Shown here one piece after another: positions 10,456 through 21,420 of a stretch of 64,000 nucleotides of DNA. This DNA is from Neckera pumila (taxonomy: Eukaryota; Streptophyta; Bryopsida; Hypnales; Neckeraceae), in contig OZ018412.1 in assembly GCA_963969595.1 (NCBI GenBank), forward strand, positions 250,501 to 314,500. The letters run 5' to 3'. Both the position numbers and the translations under genes were made by a program. Under the pieces are notes generated by a model, which saw only the letters and a list, made by a program, of their open reading frames with translations, had not been told where the DNA came from and did not search any database. Within the stretch, counting starts at the first letter, position 1; every line of letters begins with the position of its first letter.

Positions 10456-13400
10456 ATGGCCAAGAAAGATGGGCGCAACGGATGGCTGCAACGAGTGCGC
10501 AAAACGGGGGAGTACAGCGACGTGGTGGTCAGAGTGAACGGAGAAGAGTTTCATCTGCACATGCTGCCCTTGCAAAACGCCAGCGGCTACTTCCGGAATC
10601 TGCCCAGCAGCTCAAACGGGGGAACCCAAGTTCACGAGACCTCGGGCTGCAAGCTTGTCACGATCCATGACCTTCCAGGTAATGTATTGGATCATCAAGG
10701 AAATCAATTGCTTGTTTAATTTACTTACCATTTCATGAAGTTCCATAAAATAGAAGTGGAGCTCGCTCTGTTATTCCATAGCCCATCTACATGTAGTTCA
10801 AAAAATCTCAACTGCAATTATAAGTTATGGCTTGGATGAGATTGCGAGAAATTCATGGCAGCCGCTAGCTACATAAACAGCTTGATAAACTTCTGTATTC
10901 CAACTACCGACCTGATCGAAATGTTGATAAAAATCAAGAAAATTGAAGGAGCATGCATATGCGTCTTCCATTTTTCGACTGAGCGGCTGGTGTTGCAATC
11001 CATTGCGTAGGTGGAGTGGAGGGCTTCGCCATAGCCGCCGACATGTGCTACCTCCTGAAGCCCAGCTTCACAGTGCACAACGTGACCCTGGTGCACGCTA
11101 CCGGAGAGTTTCTTCACATGGACGAGCTCACAGAAACCACGAAAAGATTCATGCAGGCGCACATCTTCTCGCACTGGCGCCACTGCACAGGCTTCCTCCA
11201 ACACTACCAGAGCACAGGCGCCCCCGTGGACGAGTACATCGAGTTTCGGAGCCACAAGGTGATCGCCACAGCGTGCGTGAAAGCTTTCACGGACACCAAG
11301 CACGTCTCTGCGCCCTCGGCGTACATCTCCGGTCCACTCACGCCGGCCGGCCCGCTCAAGGTGAAGGCGTCGACGTCAGCGTGCCAGAGCTTGACGGAGC
11401 TTCTGGTGGCGGTGTGTTCCTTGCCGGATCGGCAAGCGGCGGAGATCATTAACACGCTGGTGGAGTCGGACGTGAACTTGAGCCTCAAGTGCCGGCAGGG
11501 AAGGGGTGTGCGCAGCTGGCTGGAGAGTGTGATAGAGGATGAGTGTGGGACGGATCGCGCCAGGAGTTGGGTGATTTTGTGCTTGTCCAGGATGTTGCTG
11601 AAGAATGCGCCGGCCCAGCGGCCGTGGATGGAGCTCTCTTCGCAATACTGGTGCTGCTTGCTGGAGCAGGCCGATCTCTTGTTGCCTCTCCTGGACGATC
11701 CTCCTCTCACGGTACTAGTCTACTGCCACCCTCCCTTTCAAATGCCAGTTTCGGGGGTCAATTCGTTTTAGAGATAAATACTTATTCTGTAATTTGTTTG
11801 GATGCAAGACGGATTGTTCCTCTGGAGTTGCCAATCTGGAGGATCAAAGCCAGTCCTACATCAAGGTAAACTAAGTCTACATTTATAAATCCTTCTTAAG
11901 GTTCAGGCCGCACATAGGGGTTTTAGAAAGGAACCACATGTACTTCTCTTAGGAAATTAACCGTGTTTTGGTGCTCAACCTTGACCGTTCTGTCTTGGAT
12001 TTCTTGAGGTAACCTCTACATGTCTCCTTGTGATCGGTTACTTACTGTTTTGTTTCTTCCACATCTCGAAAGTTTTGTGAACAGTCTTTGAAATCACAAT
12101 AGACCGTATTTGTACTTTGGTTTAGGTTTATAAGACCAAATCTCACGCAGTGAAGGTTCTCAAATGATCTAATGCTACGTATGAGGGAAATTGTAATTAA
12201 CTATGACAATTTTTGTGATTGATTTCTAGCTAGCTCTTTACGATGAGCAGTTATTTTGGGTGGATTGAAAGGCCACTAATAACGAAGACTTGGGCTCACC
12301 TGTTCAATGCCCTTGCGCGCATTCAATGGCTGAACTGTACAGTACAGTACAATGGTGGAGCCATTCGCAAGAGTTGCTTGCTTACGTACCTTAAACATAT
12401 CTTGCCTTCCTGGCGTAATTAACTTCGGAATGTCATTGCTGACCAAAGTAAAGGGGGGATTAATTTCAGAATTGGATTCCAAAATTTTTAAGAGGGTTTT
12501 CTGTTTTGAGAAAAGAACAGTGCACAGTGCCCAAGTTGGTGCAAAGCTGCAAATCGCAGATCGATCGATCAAGAATTTCTCGCAGTTAATTCAAATTATC
12601 TGACATTAATTTCTAATGGGAATAATTAATTCATATTGATTGACGTGCGAGCTGTGTGCATCTATCTATCCCTGCAATGCAGGAAAGGTTGATGGGGGTG
12701 AAGTCCATTCTGGAAGAGAAGATTGGCGAAAGCCTGGACGAAATCGACGAGTACCTCCGCGACTACAAGTTCTCCCCAGAAACCCTCCTGTCGTTGGTGG
12801 ACTCCTACATGAGCCTGGGCGACGCCGCGCACACGTCTCAGTCGCTGGATGAGATCGCCGGCGACGTGGACCGCTTTCTCTACTTCTACGCTGGCGAGGG
12901 CTCCATCTCCCCCGACTCGTTCCTCATCCTCTTCCGCGCCTTCCCGTCATCCTCCCGGTCCTCGCACGACACCGTCTACGGCGCCATCGAAAAGCTATTG
13001 TCCACCTCCCCCGACTGCTCACACGCGGAGCAGCAGCAGCTGTGGAGCCTCATCGACCACTGCAAGCTCAGCTCTGCTGTGAACGAGCGCGCCCTCAACA
13101 ACCCCGTGTTCCTCAGCCAGCCAGAGATTCTCGAAAGCGTGCTTCAGCATCACAGCCAGGAGCTCGCCAATGTGGACGACGGAGGCGACGGGCGACACTT
13201 GCGGCACATCATGCAGAAGGTACCAACCGACCAAATCAGAGCATGCATGCGCAATTGATCCAGTCCTGACCCGGCCACAAAATAAATCGATTGCAGAGTA
13301 TGCCCCTGCAAGAGTTTCAGGTCATGAAACGACATCAATCAATATGCTCACTCGACCAAATTTTCCGGTTTTCAAATGACCGGGGTAGATCTAGCTGTGA

Positions 13401-13943
13401 TACCACCACAGGAGAAATGATCCACTGTGGAAACTGGACAATGTCCTAGCTTCTGCGTCCAAATTCCATTCCTACTGGATCCTATTCAACCATCACTGAA
13501 CACTGACTACGGAAAATTCCATCGATGGACATTTTGGATTCTTCTTCTGTGGTGCGCGATTGTTTTGGTGCCTGTCGTCTTGACGTGGGAACCCTAAATC
13601 CTATGATTGATCTGGTGGGTGACCATGGACTCAGGTGATCAACGCCAGCTTGAAGCTGCTGGAGGAAAACTCGCGGCGCTCCCGGGAGATTCTGGAGCTG
13701 CAGAAGCAGTACGGGGAGCTGCTGGGGTGCCGGTCGCAGATGCTGGACCATGAAGGGATTGTGGATCTGCTGCGACGCCATAGCGTGGACAGCGGGCATG
13801 GAAATCAGGGCGCTACGTCTCTGCTGCTCACTAGTGATGAGACGGAAGAATCCGAAGTCTCCGACAGTGCGACGTCGTCTACCGGCGGCAATTCGCGGCT
13901 GGCGATGCTGCCATGGCGATGCAGCGTCCGGGAAGAAGTTTGA
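10456..13943 (+). CDS. NPH3-family BTB/POZ protein (phototropism/auxin signalling adaptor type)
   Basis: Exons that keep the frame are 10456-10678, 11011-11711, 12683-13219, a probable 24-base micro-exon 13297-13320, and 13635-13943, giving about 597 residues. All introns are GT-AG. The ATG sits in a strong context (GCCATGGCC) with an in-frame stop upstream. The N-terminal BTB domain (about residues 20-105) shows YSDVVVRVNGEEFHLH and, across the first splice, the family signature DLPGGVEGFAIAADMCY. The middle is the NPH3 region, including the stretch before residue 308 ending LLPLLDDPPLT and LLSLVDSYMSLGD in exon 3. The C-terminus has a short coiled coil (LKLLEENSRRSREILELQKQ) and a Ser/Thr/Glu-rich tail. 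Family members act as plasma-membrane adaptors of phototropins or as CUL3 substrate receptors; which role applies here is not decidable. The conserved C-terminal tyrosine motif of classical NPH3 proteins is not obvious. The exons are much richer in GC than the surroundings. Confidence 0.92.
13297..13320 (+). CDS. Probable micro-exon of the NPH3-type gene
   Basis: Twenty-four bases bounded by TTGCAG on the left and GTCATG on the right encode SMPLQEFQ in phase with both neighbours. Joined, the protein reads HIMQK-SMPLQEFQ-VINASL, which suits the start of the C-terminal coiled coil. Skipping it also keeps the frame, so transcript evidence is needed. The downstream donor is weak. Confidence 0.5.
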
Positions 13944-15987
13944 GTGCTACGTAGTTTGGTTATTTCGTTACCTCTTCTACTGTAAATATAAAAGTTTTAT
14001 GAATTTGATTCGGTTTCTTGCGTGACTTTCTTCAACACAACATGATTCTTAAATCGTGCTGCTCATCTGACATCATATGCTGTAACTTACAATTAACCTA
14101 TGTTAACTCCTTGAGAATGAGTTGGACCATTCCCTCCCGGCTCGGAATAATCTCAACTTTGGCATCCGGATGCTAGGATGCAGTTTACTTGCAAACAAGT
14201 GTGTTTGAACGGGGGTGAGCAGTAAGGTCGAGACACCCATAATCACCACTGAGACACTAACTTATTGCCACCTTAAAATTGAAAGTAATGGGTAAGGTAG
14301 CCGACCCATTTCCAACCGCTTGAGCAATTATGCATATTTGGAACGCAATTATTTTGACTGCAAAATTTTCCTTATGTATAGAAATAGAGTTTGGAAGGAT
14401 TGCATATTTTTGTAGAATTTTATTACAAAAAACATAATTACTATGAATTTTTTACTAGAAGATTCTCTTCGACCTATAATAGTGATATAGAACTTTCTAT
14501 TTCTAATCGGAGGCTGATTGCAAAGTTGATTAAGGACTGGTTGTAATATTGAGAGCCTTGTAGCCAATCATAATGTACTACAACTATGCATCAACTGAAC
14601 AGTCTATGGTCAGAAGGGGAATAGCCAACATATCCGCTCTTGGCAATGAGAATAGTTCTGATCTGTTATTAGATTGGTAAAGTGGTTATATTTTCTTCTT
14701 AAGAAAACAAAAGAGGATTACAACACAACAATCAAAGTGTTATCTGGATACCACGTGCAATAGTCATGTGCAAAAGCTTCACATATTCCAATTCCCAAGA
14801 GTAACTTGCTAGATATTGGGCACATGAAAAATTTGAGGTATGTATCATTTGAGTATCAGAAGTGGCACCTGTAAGATTTCAGGCTCTGGTTAATGGCTAA
14901 GCTTATGTCTAACAGGAACAACCGTTCATGGCCTGAATTCACCATGGTTGTTATTCTATTAGAGGTGTCTTTTGTTTCTTGAGACAATTGTAGTTAGATG
15001 AATACCCTTTTTATGTCATATTAAAGAGAGAATGTAGTGAAGGTGTCACACCTAGATCAGTAAAAGAATAACTATGTATGTCATAAGCCAAAATTTGGAA
15101 CTGATGATAGACTCCAAAGCGTGCTCCAGAGTCTCCAACCTTTGATGGCATGAAAGACTACTTTTCATTACTAAAAGACCAGCCAAACATGCAAAACAAG
15201 CACATTCACAAGGCCTACTAGAATATATATGAAGAATTATTAATCACTTACTTTTTATGTTGGAAGAGAGCCACTAAAAGCAGAAGAATGATTCAATGAG
15301 TGAATCACTATTGATTCACAATAATAAGCTTCACAAAAAAATCTATAAAATACCGCAAATATTCATGACTAATCACATTGCAAGATTCTTAGCATGGTAA
15401 TAGATTTGAGCAAAAATGCTCCCTTGTGCCTCGTGCTTCCACATCCTGAACTTGGCGTGGCTAATGTATCTAGCATACAATATTGTTTTATCAACGCATA
15501 AAATTGCCTTGGAGGCCATTGTCCACTAGAGAAGGGGTCAATGACAATGTTTATTGGCTCAAGATCAAAGGAGAGGAAGCTTTTACATCTATAAAAACTA
15601 CATGCAAGGAAGTTTGAGTAGGACCTTTATTTGAAGAGTAAGCCAATGCTACAATGTACCAAAAAGAGGCATCCAAGTTTGTGCTTGCTTGCCCCCCCTC
15701 TACCAAATAAAATTAGCCGTCCGATTTGATGGAAAATTTTTAAAACCACCCCAAGTGCCATTGATAAACCCGCCGCAAATGGCGTTAGATGTAGGCCGTT
15801 GATCTTCTTGAAAAAAGTCAAGATGCCTCTTGGTGTCGTCAGTGAGCACCATCTGTTGGAAAAACAAGAGCCGTCGATGCCCCAGTAGGGATCGAAGCTC
15901 AACCGTTCGGCACTCAGGCGGTTGTATTCATGTTTGTTTGTGAATCTGCAATTTTGCTGAGGAAGTAGGGGAGCAAAGGTGTCACAA
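13944..15987. other. Intergenic region downstream of the NPH3-type gene
   Basis: AT-rich sequence with no supported gene. The 3' end of the NPH3-type transcript should lie just after 13943, where ATAAAAG-like words occur around 13984-13995. The minus-strand frame at 15627-15902 has no recognisable domain. Confidence 0.4.
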
Positions 15988-16265
15988 CACTACTAGAAAA
16001 ACTACGTCCAGAACAACAGATTTTCAACTGAAAAGCATTGTCCATTCAGTTGTTTCGGACGCGTTGTACTGGACAAAATTACACTGAAATTTGTTGTCCA
16101 AATTCTGTTGTTTCGGACATTTTTCCAAAGTGTTTTTTTTTTTTTTTTTTTTAAAAGATTAATTTTTTTAAGTTGCCCGAAAAATTCGGGTAGCCTGACA
16201 CGTGGCAGTCCCCAGGCAGCCCGCCACGTGGGCAGGCCACCTAAGCAACCCGCCACGCGGGCAGG

Positions 16266-16336
16266 TGAAGCCATGGGGCTTCGAACCTTGGACCTCATGG
16301 TTGAGGTCCAAGGTTCTTAGCCATTGAACCATGGCC
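16266..16336 (-). other. tRNA-like segment with pol III A- and B-box matches
   Basis: On the minus strand TGGTTCAATGG (16331-16321) fits an A box and GGTTCGAAGCC (16287-16277) fits a B box, at nearly tRNA spacing. The ends pair as an acceptor-like stem (GGCCATGG with CCATGGCT). The middle, however, folds as a single 12-pair hairpin with a 4-base loop (CCTTGGACCTCA against TGAGGTCCAAGG), so this is not a working tRNA. It may be a tRNA-derived SINE head captured by the CACTA element. Confidence 0.4.
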
Positions 16337-16442
16337 ATTACCAAGTGCATTATGCATGAGTAGAAATTTATATATAGAGTTTTTGCATTAGTTTTTATTT
16401 TCTTTGTAAAATCAGCAGACTTTGGAGGCCATTTGGACATAG

Positions 16443-16738
16443 GAAAACAGCCTTTTTCAAAAACTTTCAACTAAGAAAATTTGGGAAATCAAACTAACTT
16501 TCACCTCCAAAAATCCGTTTGCAATTTGAAGTCTCCAATCAGAAGTTATAGACAAAAATCAGAGAGGATGTTCGAAAATATCCAAAAAAATGTTTCTTGC
16601 TACCCCTCTCTGATTTCTGTCCATAACTTTTGACTGGAGACTTCAAATTGCAAACGGATTTTTGGAGGTGAAAGTTAGTTTGATTTTCCAAATTTTCTTT
16701 GTTGAAAGGTTTTTTGGAAAAGTTGTTTTGCTATGCCA
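16443..16738. repeat. Long hairpin-forming inverted repeat inside the CACTA element
   Basis: Arms of about 125 bases (about 16443-16567 and 16605-16738) are inverted copies at high identity around a loop of about 37 bases. The central block CACCTCCAAAAATCCGTTTG is identical in both arms. A transcript would fold into a long near-perfect duplex. A related hairpin is present at 22297-22608. Confidence 0.85.
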
Positions 16739-17547
16739 AAATGGCCGCAAAAGTGTACTAAATTGAAAAAACATTGAATTTTTGAATGATTAAGTCAGAA
16801 AAATAAAATGCATTATACTTAAAATTCTAATTTTGGTGTTGAACTTCAAATTGCCCAAGGCACAAAATTTTGGTGTCAAAAACATTTTGATAATAAATTA
16901 AAAGTTATCAAGTTACTATTTTACATAGTTCATATTTTTTTAAAGTTTGTTTTGAAATCTTGTTTTAGCATCACAAATTCAACTTTGAAAATGAATGATT
17001 ATGATTTTTCTAGTTTTGTGCTAGGGTGTGTATTGCTTATCTTCATTTTCTAATGTTGAACACTCTTGGCAATGAGTGTCAAATACATCAAAACTTGGAA
17101 AAAACTGTGTGATTGAATGTCTTCCAACTTTGGAGATTTTATTAACAATCTTGTCGAAAGTATGTAAAAAGAATTTCAAACCAATTGTAGTTATTTGTCA
17201 TGGCTGCCCAAAACCACCCATTTAAAAAAAAAAAAGACCTTTTCATATATAACCTTTAGTTGCCACTTGGATTGGTCTAAGATTTTATAGGCATTGAGCT
17301 AGCAATAAAATACATCTTTAGTATATATTTTACAAGAATCATATTCAATGTATATTGCATTGTAAAAGATTCATCCTAAAATAGAAAATAGAATGAATTA
17401 AGGCCTTAAGGCCTTATGGATCAATTAATTATTTGACATCAATGTGCGAAGCTTGTCCTATATAATGCTAAAGGTATAAGAACAATCTACAATTTTTTAA
17501 AATCTTATAAAATGTATTCTATACTCAATTGAATGTAAAGATTTTTA

Positions 17548-17692
17548 AAGATTCGAGGAGATTCTAGAAAGATTCTAGAAAGATTCTAGAAAGATTCTAA
17601 AAGATTCCCAAAATATTTTGAAAGATTCCAAACAGATTCTTAAAGATTCCAAACAGATTCTTAAAGATTCCAAAAAGATTCCAAAAAGATGA
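17548..17692 (+). repeat. AGATTC-based tandem repeat
   Basis: A 12-base unit AGATTCTAGAAA is repeated about four times. It then changes to units of about 20 bases built on AGATTCCAAAC/AGATTCTTAA. It lies inside the CACTA element near its right end. Confidence 0.85.
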
Positions 17693-17870
17693 AAATTCGA
17701 CAAAAAGTTGTTGATTTGGTCATTGCACTATTCAAATCAACAGAAAATTGGAAGCTGTTTTGTTTGCATTAACAAAAAATTCAAAAATCAGTGAAAATAG
17801 ACATTCCAGTGTACAAAACAACAGAAATCAGTTGATTTTCTGTTGTTCTGGACACAATTTTCTAGTAGTG

Positions 17871-20800
17871 CAGTTTGCGTTCGTGTTAATGTTGTCACGG
17901 AGAGAAGCATCTGGAAGAAGGTTTTGATTGACTAATTCCGAGCGACAAATGAATTCTTCATTGGAGTTTGAAGTCAGTAGTGGAATCCTTGTTTGTGGCC
18001 GCTTCAAAGATCAAATTTGATGCTTGTTACGTTAATTTTCTTTGGAGCGTTTCTCGATGCCGATTAATTTTCTTGTAAGAAATTAATGCGTAATTTTTTG
18101 CATTCTTTATTTCCTTAGGAGTCTAAATCTCCGGTGTTGGATGGTAGATAGGTATTGCTGGAAGAGATTCAAGTATCCTAAAATAGGGTTTCTAAAATAG
18201 TGTTGGGTGATGCTCAATGTTTTGGAAGTTTGTAGTTTTAATGCATGATATTACAAGGTCACAACTCAGTTGGTTTTGTGGCCAGGTTTTGTCACAACTC
18301 ACTTGTATCCTGAAATAGGATTTTTGGAGGAGCGAAGGGGGTGATGCATAATGTTATAGGAGTCTGTAGTTTTTAATGGACTATATCAAAAGGTTATGAC
18401 TTGAAAGTTTCATAGTGATGTTGCTGTTGAACAAATTTGAAAACTGAGCAGATGACAAAACATATTCTTCATGATGTAAGCTTAACCTGTAATCAGTGGA
18501 ATGCTTGAAGGCTACAATTCTTGTATTTGTTGAGTGCGTTTGGTGATGTTTGCTTTGCATCTATAGGTCTAGTATTTGTTTTCTTTGTTGCTTGATGACA
18601 GCTTAGTTCTTTAACCTTTGCTTTCAAATTCTTTAATTTCTGCTGCATGTGGATTTTGTCTTGCTAAGTCTTCAGTTAGGGTTTTCTATGGTTTGGATGC
18701 ATTTCTTTTTGAGAGCATTTGGCATTGATGGTAGATTGATGCTCTTACTGTTCTTGCTAGCTTGTTTGGAAGATAGTGTTATTTCTTGTCAAAGCTCTTT
18801 GTTGATAATTTATTGGTTTTGAATAGGATTTGAGGACAACGCCACCCACAACGAAGACTCTAAGTTCACTAGCATCTACTGTAGTTTCACATACTTTTGT
18901 GATTTTTGAGCATTGGTTTCATGCAATGTAGATTTTGAATTTTTTTCCCCAACAACTAGTTTGGTGTGTAATCCTTTGCAAATTTTGCAATCTGAAACTT
19001 TTAGTACAAACATTCATTTTCTCTTTTCATAGTCATAGTCAATTATACGAAATAGACCTTCCTTTTAATATTTCAGCTTTTAAATGGAGAGCACATATTA
19101 ACTTTCTTCTCAATGTGATGTACATATGTTGAATTTCATATATACCCTTTCTGAAAACCTTAATAACAAATGAAGTAATGCCATGTGTACCCCTATGGAA
19201 AATAATTAATGTTTGGCTCTAGAATTGACATTTTGTCACAATCAACTCAAAAAAGGCAGTAACTGCCTACCCCTATTCAATGCTACAAGGATAGAGCCTC
19301 TTGTAATGTAGTTGCTCATTTCATTAACCAAGACTTTCTTTAGGACACACATTGCAAACAATTGGCTTGACAAGAAGAACGAGACTAACCAACATTTCCT
19401 CCCAAGGAATTAACCTAACTAATGGTAATAATTGTCAATGTTTTTTCCTCAAAACAAATATTGGTAGTCAAATCTAAACATCAAACATCAAAAGATATTG
19501 AACCACGCCTCTAAATACATGTTGGTGGAAAGATCAATTGGCAAAAAGAGAATAGAAATAATATTATATTGAACAAAAGGGGTCTTTGTGAACCTCTAAC
19601 TGCCACTTACTACAATTAAGGGCTACTTATTACAATTAGGGGAAATTTAGTTGGAATTTGGAACATGTGTTTTTCAACAAATAGAAGAGATTGAAGGCAT
19701 TCTGAAGGGAAAATAGAGAGTTTTGGCCCCAAAATAGAGAGATATATATTCACTTCCAAAGCACATCTAAATATAACAGAAACATTGATAGTAGGGTCAC
19801 CATTAAATCTAAAGAATTTAATCAATGCATAGTATAGTGGGAATATATGATGGCACAAACTCATGTCCAATTACTTTTTCCAATGAATTCTTCTTACTAT
19901 AATTGTCTTTGCCATTTATATACATATTGTTCAAAATTAGGTTGGCTTAGCAATAATATTTTGCTTGAGGATATTAGACCTTGGCCATCCAAATATCAAA
20001 ACCTCAGATATTACCTAATTTTAGATGAAGAGTGTGCAATGAATATTAGGACTTGTCTTTGCTAATATGATGATTTTCATTGATTTGAATAGGTCACTAG
20101 TCCCTACTCAATCCTACTTAAATGCCCAACTTCAAGTGAAATTGAATAGTTTGCATTATCCCACTTTACACTTGACAACGAGAAAATGCAATTCTTTCAT
20201 TTGTTCACCTCCACTCACATAAAAATGAATGCAAGCATTGGTGATTAAAACAATTACCAAAGGCACTACTGGCATAACAAAACTTGATTGCCTCAATAAA
20301 TAGGTCTCTTAACTTTCAACCAATTGCAGGCTCTTCATGTGCAAAGCAAAAAGAATTTCAATCATTTATTATGCCAATGGTTCAAGACAAAGTAGTATTT
20401 GGAGGAATCAATAAAATTTCTCTCTACAATTATAAAATAATATGTTTTTATTATTTGTTGAAAAATAGCCATATCTAAAAATGCAAAATGGAAAACTATT
20501 TTTGGTTCACTTTATGAATTCTTGGTTAATAAAATGTAATCTCAAGTGTGATGATTTTAAAGATGTAATACTCTCAATTCTTTAAAAGAGTCAATAAAAT
20601 GGAATAGTTTTATCCAAGTTGGAACTATGATCTTTCAAAAGATCTTAACATTACTTTTTTAATGGTACCCAATTTGAAATTAAATTGCAATTGTCAATAT
20701 CAGATCCCTAGGTATAATATATTATAAAATAATGGTGGCATTCTATCATGAGACATAGTCAATAATCAAATTTGGCCAAGTTCTTAGTTCAAGAGAGTTT

Positions 20801-21420
20801 TTTGAAACATAGACTACTTCTTAGAATCTTATTGGTAAAATTTACTGACTTTTTTCATAGATTAATCATATTTACAAGTGAAAATTGGCCAATGCTTCAT
20901 CTTTTAGAGGGTTTGGCTAATTTGGTGTGCACATGGAAGTGTAGCATTATTGGTTTCATTAAGTGTATACTCAAAGTTGAAAGGTTTTGATTGAAGACAT
21001 GTTTCGAACATGTGGAGATATTCTCCTTTTTCATTAAATGAAATCACAAAATTGTTGCAAAATCTATTGACAACTTTGCCCCATTTAAAATGAATGTACA
21101 TGTTTTTGGATGGATACATGATACATGAGTTTTTAATTTGCATTTTGCATGATTGATTAATTCACACATGTAGATGCAAAGAACTTCATGGCTCCAAATT
21201 TGCATTGCCCCCTTACATGAAATCAATAGCTATACTATGATTAGCTCTATCCTTGTAGTATTGGCACACTTTTGAATAAGGTACCTACTCAAACTTCTTC
21301 AAGAAGACTAATCATTCCATCCTTTAAAAGTTCTTGTGATTTAAAAACTTTGCCACTATCACATGGAAGAGTTGGCCACTCTAATTCTAGCTAGCTTGCC
21401 TAGACTATAATTGCTTCTTC
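17871..21420. other. AT-rich intergenic DNA
   Basis: Moderately to strongly AT-rich sequence with scattered chance frames (for example 19616-19870 minus and 19847-20065 plus), none showing a recognisable domain or splice pattern. CACTACTGGC at 20265 resembles a CACTA terminus but lacks a partner. Confidence 0.4.

Larger units (their letters stand above)
15988..17870. mobile_element. Complete non-autonomous CACTA (CMC/En-Spm type) element
   Basis: The left end reads CACTACTAGAAAA followed shortly by GTCCAGAACAACAGA; the right end is the inverted counterpart (TCTGTTGTTCTGGAC, then TTTTCTAGTAGTG). CACTACTAGAAAA is a common terminus of plant CACTA elements. Subterminal copies of AACAACAGA recur near both ends, as expected for this superfamily. 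Flanking triplets are CAA and CAG, an imperfect version of the usual 3-base target duplication. The 1.88-kb interior has no transposase frame; it holds a pol-III-like box pair, a long hairpin, a stretch homologous to the TTAA-type element B, and a tandem repeat. Confidence 0.85.

Noticed and set aside
10943..11710. Long frames in other phases and on the minus strand within exon 2 of the NPH3-type gene
   Set aside because: They are shadows of the GC-rich coding exon. Only one phase carries the NPH3/BTB motifs and joins across the introns.
16266..16336. Functional tRNA gene
   Set aside because: A and B boxes are present, but the central part forms a single long hairpin instead of separate D and anticodon arms.
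17548..17692. CRISPR-like array
   Set aside because: Units are directly adjacent short repeats without unique spacers, in a eukaryotic transposon.
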